Source of the DNA: Egicoccus sp. AB-alg2
Lineage (GTDB): Bacteria; Actinomycetota; Nitriliruptoria; Nitriliruptorales; Nitriliruptoraceae
NCBI RefSeq assembly: GCF_041821065.1
Contig: NZ_JBGUAX010000001.1
Location: 1 to 64,000 of the forward strand
Length of the DNA stretch: 64,000 nucleotides
Direction of reading: 5' to 3'
The notes under the pieces were generated by a model. The model ran no database searches. It was not told the DNA's origin and saw only the letters and a list, made by a program, of their open reading frames with translations. This document shows, piece after piece, positions 59,871 through 64,000 of the stretch. Positions within the stretch are counted from its first letter, which is position 1. Each line of letters opens with the position of its first letter. Both the position numbers and the translations under genes were made by a program.

Positions 59871-62726
59871 TCAGGCCTGGGGGATGCGCAGGGTGAAGGT
59901 CGCGCCCTCGCCTTCGGGGCTGGTGACCTGCAGCGAACCGCCCATGCCCTCGGCCAGCGCCCGGCCGATGTAGAGGCCCAGGCCGGTGCCCGACACGCCC
60001 TCGTTGTCGCGGCCGCGGAAGAACTTGTCGAACACGCGCTCGAGCTCGTCGGCCGGGATGCCCTCGCCGTGGTCCTTGACCGCGAACGCGACCTGGTCCC
60101 CGTCGGCGTAGGCGCGCAGGCAGATGGGCTGCTCGCCCGCGAACTTCAACGCGTTGTTGCACAGGTTGACCAGGATCTGCTCGACCCGGTCGGGGTCGCC
60201 CAGCGCCAGCGGGAGCGAGTCCTCCACGTCGGTGTCCGGCAGCGGCGTGTCGCACAGGTCGGCCACCGCCGCGACCACGTCGGCGGGGCGCAGCGGCACC
60301 GGCTGCACGTCGGGGAGCCGGTCGCCGTCGAGGCGGGAGAAGTCGAGGAACTGCTGCACCAGCCCGCGCAGGCGCTGGCCCTGCCGACGCACCCGCCCGG
60401 CGACGGCCGAGTACTCGGGCAGCTCGGCGGACTCCACGACGCTGAGGAACCCGAGGATGGAGGCCAGCGGGGTCTGCATGTCGTGGGACAACCCCGCCAT
60501 CATCTCGTCTCGGACGCGGTCGGCGGCGAGCCGCTCGCGGTAGCGGGCCATGTCCAGGTTGGTGCGGATGCGGGCCACCAGCTCGAGGTTGGTGAAGGGC
60601 TTGACGAGGTAGTCGTCCGCGCCGGCGTCCAGGCCGCCGACCGTGGCCTCCTCGCCGGCCCGGGCGGAGAGCATCACGACCGGCAGGCGCGCGTGGTCCG
60701 GGTCGTCACGCAGTGCCTGGACGAGTTCGAAGCCGTCGAGGTTGGGCATCATCACGTCGGTCAGCACCAGGTCGGGCGTGCGCTGGCGGATGCGTGCGAG
60801 CGCCTCGGTGCCGTCGACGGCCGAGGACACCTCGTAGTGCTCGCCGAGCACCCGCACGAGGTAGCGGCGCATGTCCGGGTTGTCGTCGACGACCAGCACG
60901 TGCGCGCCGCCGGTGTCGCCGACGTCGGCGGCGGTCACCGATGGCGCGTCCGCCCGGCCCGGCTCGGTCCAGCCCAGCGCCTCGTCGAGGAACACGGTCG
61001 GGTCGATCGGGGTGCGCTCGAGCGCAGGGGCGGCGTCGACCTGGTCGGCCGGCAGGTGCGCGCGCCCGTAGGGGATCGCGACCCGGAAGGTGCTGCCGAC
61101 CCCCTCGGTGGTCTGCACCTCGATGTCGCCGCCGTGGAGACGGGCCAGCTCACGCGCCAGCGACAGGCCGATGCCGGTGCCCTCGTGGCTGCGGGCCCGC
61201 GCGCCGCGCACCCGGTGGAAGCGCTCGAACAGCCGCCCGACCTCGTCGGGTGGCACGCCGACACCGGTGTCCTCGACCTCCAGCACGGCGTGGTCGCCGC
61301 CGTCGCGGAGCCGCACGGCGATGTGGCCGTCGAACGTGTACTTGATGGCGTTGGACACCAGGTTGAAGACGATCTTCTCCCAGCTGTCCCGGTCGACGTG
61401 GACGGCCTGGGGCAGCCCCTGCAGCTCGACCCGGTAGTCCAGGCCGGCCCGCTCCACCGCGGAGCGGAACACGCTGGCGAGGTCGCCGGTGACGTCGGTC
61501 AGGTCGGTGGCGACGAAGCTGGCGCCGGCGCGGCCGGCCTCGATGCGGGAGAAGTCCAGCAGCGTGTTGACCAGCTTGGTGAGGCGGTCGGCGTTGCGCC
61601 GCACGACGTCGAGGTCGTCGCGGTAGCCGGCCGGCAGGTCCGGGTCGCTGAGCACGTCCTCCAGCGGGCGCAGCAGCAGCGTCAGCGGAGTGCGGAACTC
61701 GTGGCTGACGTTGCTGAAGAACTCGGTCTTGGCCCGGTTGAGTTCCGCCAGGGCCTGGGCCCGGGCGCGTTCCTGCTCGGCGGCGCGGACGTCCGCCAGC
61801 GCCTTGGCGACCTGGTCGCCGACCAGCGCGAGGAAGTTCTCGTACTCCTCGTCCCACGGGCGCTGGGCGTTGACGCCGGTGACCAGCACGCTGGTGACCT
61901 CGGCCGCGCCCGGGTCCCGCAACGGCTGCACGTAGGCCTGCCGCGGCGAGGGCCCGTCCAGCGGTTCGAGCGCGTCGTCGAGCCAGCCGGGCACCTTCAC
62001 CAGCGCCGGACCGTCCAGGACCACCTTTGCCAGCTCGAACGGTGCGTCGCGGTCCAGCGGGCAGCTCTGCCCGACCAGCTCGGGGTCCAGTGACGACTGG
62101 GCGTCGAGGCAGGCCTTCTCGCCGTCGACGAGGTACAGGGCGGCAAAGGCCACGTCACCGCGATCCTCGCCGAGCACCGGCAGCAGGGCGGCCGGAGCGC
62201 CCTCGGAGGAGGTGAGCTCGCGGGCGCGGTCGCTCAGCCGGCCGAGCACCCGCAGGCGGCGGTCCTGCAGCACCCGTTCGGTCGTCTCCGTCACGGCGGT
62301 GAAGATGCCGTCGATGCGTCCGTCGGCGCCGGGCACGGGGCTGTAGGAGAAGGTGAAGTAGCTCTCCTCGACGCTGCCGCTGCGGTCTATCCGCAGCAAC
62401 TGGTCCTCGGACCACGTGGCCTCACCGCTCATGGCCTGGTCGAGCATCGGACCGATGACGTCCCAGATCTCCGGCCACACCCGCCGGCCGGGGGCCCCCA
62501 TCGAGGCCGGGTGCTTGTCGCCCAGGATCACCCGGTAGGCGTCGTTGTAGAGCATGACCAGCTCGTCGCCCCACCAGATCAGCATGGGGAACTTGGACGC
62601 GAGGCAGACGTCCAGCGCCGTGCGCAGGTTCTGCGGCCAGTGCTCGGCGGGCCCGAGCGGCGTGGCCGCCCAGTCGATCCCGTCGATCAGGGACGCGCAG
62701 GCGGCATCGTCGATGTGTTCGTGCAA
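59871..62726 (-). CDS. Hybrid sensor with two histidine kinase modules around a receiver
   Basis: A 951-residue soluble sensor. In order: PAS-like (about 40-155), GAF (about 170-320), HisKA with His342 (SNVSHEFRTPLTLLLRPLED), HATPase (to 565), a receiver with Asp657 (VLTDVMMPNLDGFE), then a second HisKA with His748 (MMAGLSHDMQTPLASILGFL) and a second HATPase (VNLCNNALKFAG, GTGLGLYIGRALAEGMGGS). The kinase-receiver-kinase order allows an internal phosphorelay. No membrane helix, so it senses a cytoplasmic or redox/light-type signal. It begins at TTG with a weak site. No output regulator is adjacent. Confidence 0.92.
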   Translation of the reverse strand: MHEHIDDAACASLIDGIDWAATPLGPAEHWPQNLRTALDVCLASKFPMLIWWGDELVMLYNDAYRVILGDKHPASMGAPGRRVWPEIWDVIGPMLDQAMSGEATWSEDQLLRIDRSGSVEESYFTFSYSPVPGADGRIDGIFTAVTETTERVLQDRRLRVLGRLSDRARELTSSEGAPAALLPVLGEDRGDVAFAALYLVDGEKACLDAQSSLDPELVGQSCPLDRDAPFELAKVVLDGPALVKVPGWLDDALEPLDGPSPRQAYVQPLRDPGAAEVTSVLVTGVNAQRPWDEEYENFLALVGDQVAKALADVRAAEQERARAQALAELNRAKTEFFSNVSHEFRTPLTLLLRPLEDVLSDPDLPAGYRDDLDVVRRNADRLTKLVNTLLDFSRIEAGRAGASFVATDLTDVTGDLASVFRSAVERAGLDYRVELQGLPQAVHVDRDSWEKIVFNLVSNAIKYTFDGHIAVRLRDGGDHAVLEVEDTGVGVPPDEVGRLFERFHRVRGARARSHEGTGIGLSLARELARLHGGDIEVQTTEGVGSTFRVAIPYGRAHLPADQVDAAPALERTPIDPTVFLDEALGWTEPGRADAPSVTAADVGDTGGAHVLVVDDNPDMRRYLVRVLGEHYEVSSAVDGTEALARIRQRTPDLVLTDVMMPNLDGFELVQALRDDPDHARLPVVMLSARAGEEATVGGLDAGADDYLVKPFTNLELVARIRTNLDMARYRERLAADRVRDEMMAGLSHDMQTPLASILGFLSVVESAELPEYSAVAGRVRRQGQRLRGLVQQFLDFSRLDGDRLPDVQPVPLRPADVVAAVADLCDTPLPDTDVEDSLPLALGDPDRVEQILVNLCNNALKFAGEQPICLRAYADGDQVAFAVKDHGEGIPADELERVFDKFFRGRDNEGVSGTGLGLYIGRALAEGMGGSLQVTSPEGEGATFTLRIPQA

Positions 62727-62833
62727 GTCCCCGTCCCGCGGCTCGAGAGGTGGGCAATGGGCGAGGATTCAACACCACCGGGTATCGGCTCCGAACGGTC
62801 GGCGCGGTCGGGAACGACCCGGAAAGCGGCAAA

Positions 62834-62857
62834 CCCGCCACGACGGGTCGTGGCGGG
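62834..62857 (-). terminator. Hairpin terminator after the binding-protein gene
   Basis: A perfect 10-base-pair stem (62834-62843 with 62848-62857), loop CGGG, 31 bases past the stop of the glycine-betaine-binding gene on the minus strand. No U-run. Confidence 0.75.
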
Positions 62858-62888
62858 CCTGCAGGCGGGGTTCGCGGATGGTGATAGG

Positions 62889-63881
62889 TCAGCCGACCAG
62901 ACCCTGCTCCTGGAGCCATTCGCCGGCGATCTCGTTGGGTGCGAGCCCCTCGGCCGCGCGGCTGTTGAGGTCGATGAGCACCTCGGTGGTGAGCTGGGCG
63001 CTGATGCCGTCGATGAGCGAGACCAGGTCGTCGCCGTAGGCGTCGACGACCTCGGTGCGCAGCACCGGCACGATGTTCTCCGGCGGCACGATGGCGTCGG
63101 GGTCCTCCAGGCGCACCAGCGACTCGTCGGCCAGCGGCGGGTCGGTGGAGAACAGCAGGATCACGTCGACGTCACCGGCCTGCAGCGCGGCCAGGCGGGC
63201 GGCCGACTCCTGGATGGACTCGAACTCCACGTCCAGGCCGTAGCCTTCGGTGAGGCCGAGCAGGCAGGTGTCGCGCTCCTCGCACTCGGGCGGACCGGCG
63301 AACGTGATGGCCGTGCCCTGCAGGTCGGCCAGCGAGCTCACGCCGTTCTGCTCGGCGAACTCGGCGGTGGTCACGAACGCGTTGGCGTTCTCCGCCGGCG
63401 CCGGCTCCAGCACCGTGACGTCGTCCTCCTCGAAGGCGGCCCGGAGTGCCTCGACGCCGCTGTCGACGTCGGTGGGCGCCTCCTCGCCGAAGCCGACCAC
63501 CAGGGCCGAGCCGAGGTACTCGGGCAGGAAGTCGAGGTTGCCGCCCGACAGCTCCGGGAAGATCAGCTCACGGGCGCCGAGGTCCAGCTCGCGGCCGACC
63601 GGGTAGCCGGCGTCCTCCATCGCCTGGCCGTAGATCTCCGCCAGGATGGTCGACTCCGGGAAGTTGAACGACGCCACCGCGATCTCCGGGCCCTCGGGCA
63701 CCTCGGTGTCGGCGCCCTGCGGCTCCTCCTCGGCGGGGTCGCCGGTCTGCGCGTCGGGGGTCTCCTCAGCGTCCTCGCCGTCGCCGCCGCAGGCCGCGAG
63801 CAGCAGCGCGAGCGCTGCCACCGGGGCGAGCGTGCGGGTCAGGCGGCGCCGGCGGCCGGCGCGCGCCGCAACGGTACGCAT
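62889..63881 (-). CDS. Glycine betaine/choline ABC transporter substrate-binding lipoprotein
   Basis: A 330-residue lipoprotein of the OpuAC/ProX family. The lipobox LLLAACGG puts the lipidated Cys at 31, followed by an acidic Glu/Asp/Pro linker (about 33-65) that tethers the domain. The binding domain begins IAVASFNFPESTILAEIYGQ and has FPEYLGSALVVGFG. It takes up quaternary ammonium osmolytes with a permease and ATPase. ATG start after GAGAGGAA. The gene fragment at the window edge on the same strand is probably the permease. Confidence 0.9.
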   Translation of the reverse strand: MRTVAARAGRRRRLTRTLAPVAALALLLAACGGDGEDAEETPDAQTGDPAEEEPQGADTEVPEGPEIAVASFNFPESTILAEIYGQAMEDAGYPVGRELDLGARELIFPELSGGNLDFLPEYLGSALVVGFGEEAPTDVDSGVEALRAAFEEDDVTVLEPAPAENANAFVTTAEFAEQNGVSSLADLQGTAITFAGPPECEERDTCLLGLTEGYGLDVEFESIQESAARLAALQAGDVDVILLFSTDPPLADESLVRLEDPDAIVPPENIVPVLRTEVVDAYGDDLVSLIDGISAQLTTEVLIDLNSRAAEGLAPNEIAGEWLQEQGLVG

Positions 63882-63927
63882 GGGTCGTTCCTCTCGGTCA
63901 GGTCGGTTCGGGAGCGTAGGCGGGGGT

Positions 63928-63948
63928 CGCGGACCGGAGCGGTCCGCG
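63928..63948 (-). terminator. Hairpin between the partial gene and the binding-protein gene
   Basis: A perfect 8-base-pair stem (63928-63935 with 63941-63948), loop GGAGC, in the 78-base spacer. It may partly terminate the upstream gene or raise the level of the binding-protein message within an operon. Confidence 0.45.
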
Positions 63949-63959
63949 GCACGAGGTGG

Positions 63960-64000
63960 TCAGCCGGCGGCGCCGGCACGGTTGGCGACGTCGGCGAGGG
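63960..64000 (-). CDS. C-terminal end of a gene cut by the window (probable transporter subunit)
   Basis: The last 12 codons before a TGA read LADVANRAGAAG. This is too short to identify. Its place just upstream of the glycine-betaine-type binding-protein gene suggests the permease of the same ABC transporter. Confidence 0.4.
   Translation of the reverse strand, partial: LADVANRAGAAG

Overview
This window reads as chromosomal core DNA of a very GC-rich actinobacterium. The evidence is gene order and wording rather than any single marker: codons end almost always in G or C, many genes start with GTG or TTG, promoters are of the TTGnnn-N17/18-TAnnnT kind, and several blocks follow the order I recall from Mycobacterium tuberculosis (Rv1691-Rv1713, Rv1826-Rv1832 and Rv3690-Rv3695). 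The absence of mycobacterial lipid genes and the mix of blocks would suit a deep-branching actinobacterium such as the Nitriliruptoria, but that placement is inference. I see no insertion sequence, prophage, integrase of a mobile island, CRISPR array or rRNA operon.

Layout. 1-16.6 kb: a TPR protein, then an accessory stretch (MBL hydrolase, OB-fold SSB-like protein, a RimB-type protease coupled to a desuccinylase-like peptidase, rhomboid protease, SCP2-like protein, RibD-like reductase, Lys/Ala-repeat phasin-like protein), then the conserved run small protein-tlyA-nadK-recN-(two exported M23-fold paralogues)-pyrG-NUDIX-xerD. 16.6-20.2 kb: an unusual 0.9 kb non-coding gap, parA with a small ribbon-helix-helix partner, and a thymidine phosphorylase. 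20.2-30.2 kb: a two-component system facing a membrane-protein cluster (DUF4129, DUF4350, MoxR, DUF58, SpoIIM-like, RDD). 30.4-38.6 kb: scpA-scpB-rluB-aroH-tyrA-aroA-cmk::der (a fused gene) and tRNA-Pro(GGG). 38.6-48.0 kb: pgsA-like, gcvH, a GarA-like FHA protein, two MerR regulators, a D,D-carboxypeptidase, a DUF151 nuclease, endonuclease IV and gcvP. 48-64 kb: L,D-transpeptidase, serine beta-lactamase-fold hydrolase, Na/Ca exchanger, VOC protein, TPR protein, PGPGW membrane protein, an SOS-boxed radical SAM gene, a KstD/fumarate-reductase-like flavoprotein, an alpha/beta hydrolase, a zinc-ribbon PQQ-like protein, leucyl aminopeptidase, a dual-kinase hybrid sensor and a glycine-betaine-type binding lipoprotein.

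How the parts fit. Chromosome handling (XerD, ParA, ScpA/ScpB, RecN) is spread across one region together with nucleotide supply (PyrG, NadK, Cmk, thymidine phosphorylase), ribosome or GTPase functions (TlyA, RluB, Der) and aromatic amino-acid synthesis (AroH, TyrA, AroA). Glycine cleavage genes flank an FHA/MerR regulatory block. Genes are packed tightly: at least thirteen junctions use a 4-base NTGA overlap in which the start codon shares bases with the upstream stop.

No single new enzyme system stands out. The most interesting signals are in RNA and regulation: leaders of the second MerR gene, the L,D-transpeptidase and gcvP contain mutually exclusive complementary segments laid out like attenuators or riboswitches; a perfect LexA-type box overlaps the promoter of a radical SAM gene; several genes appear to start at CTG or ACG; and the gap before parA holds a structured element I cannot name.
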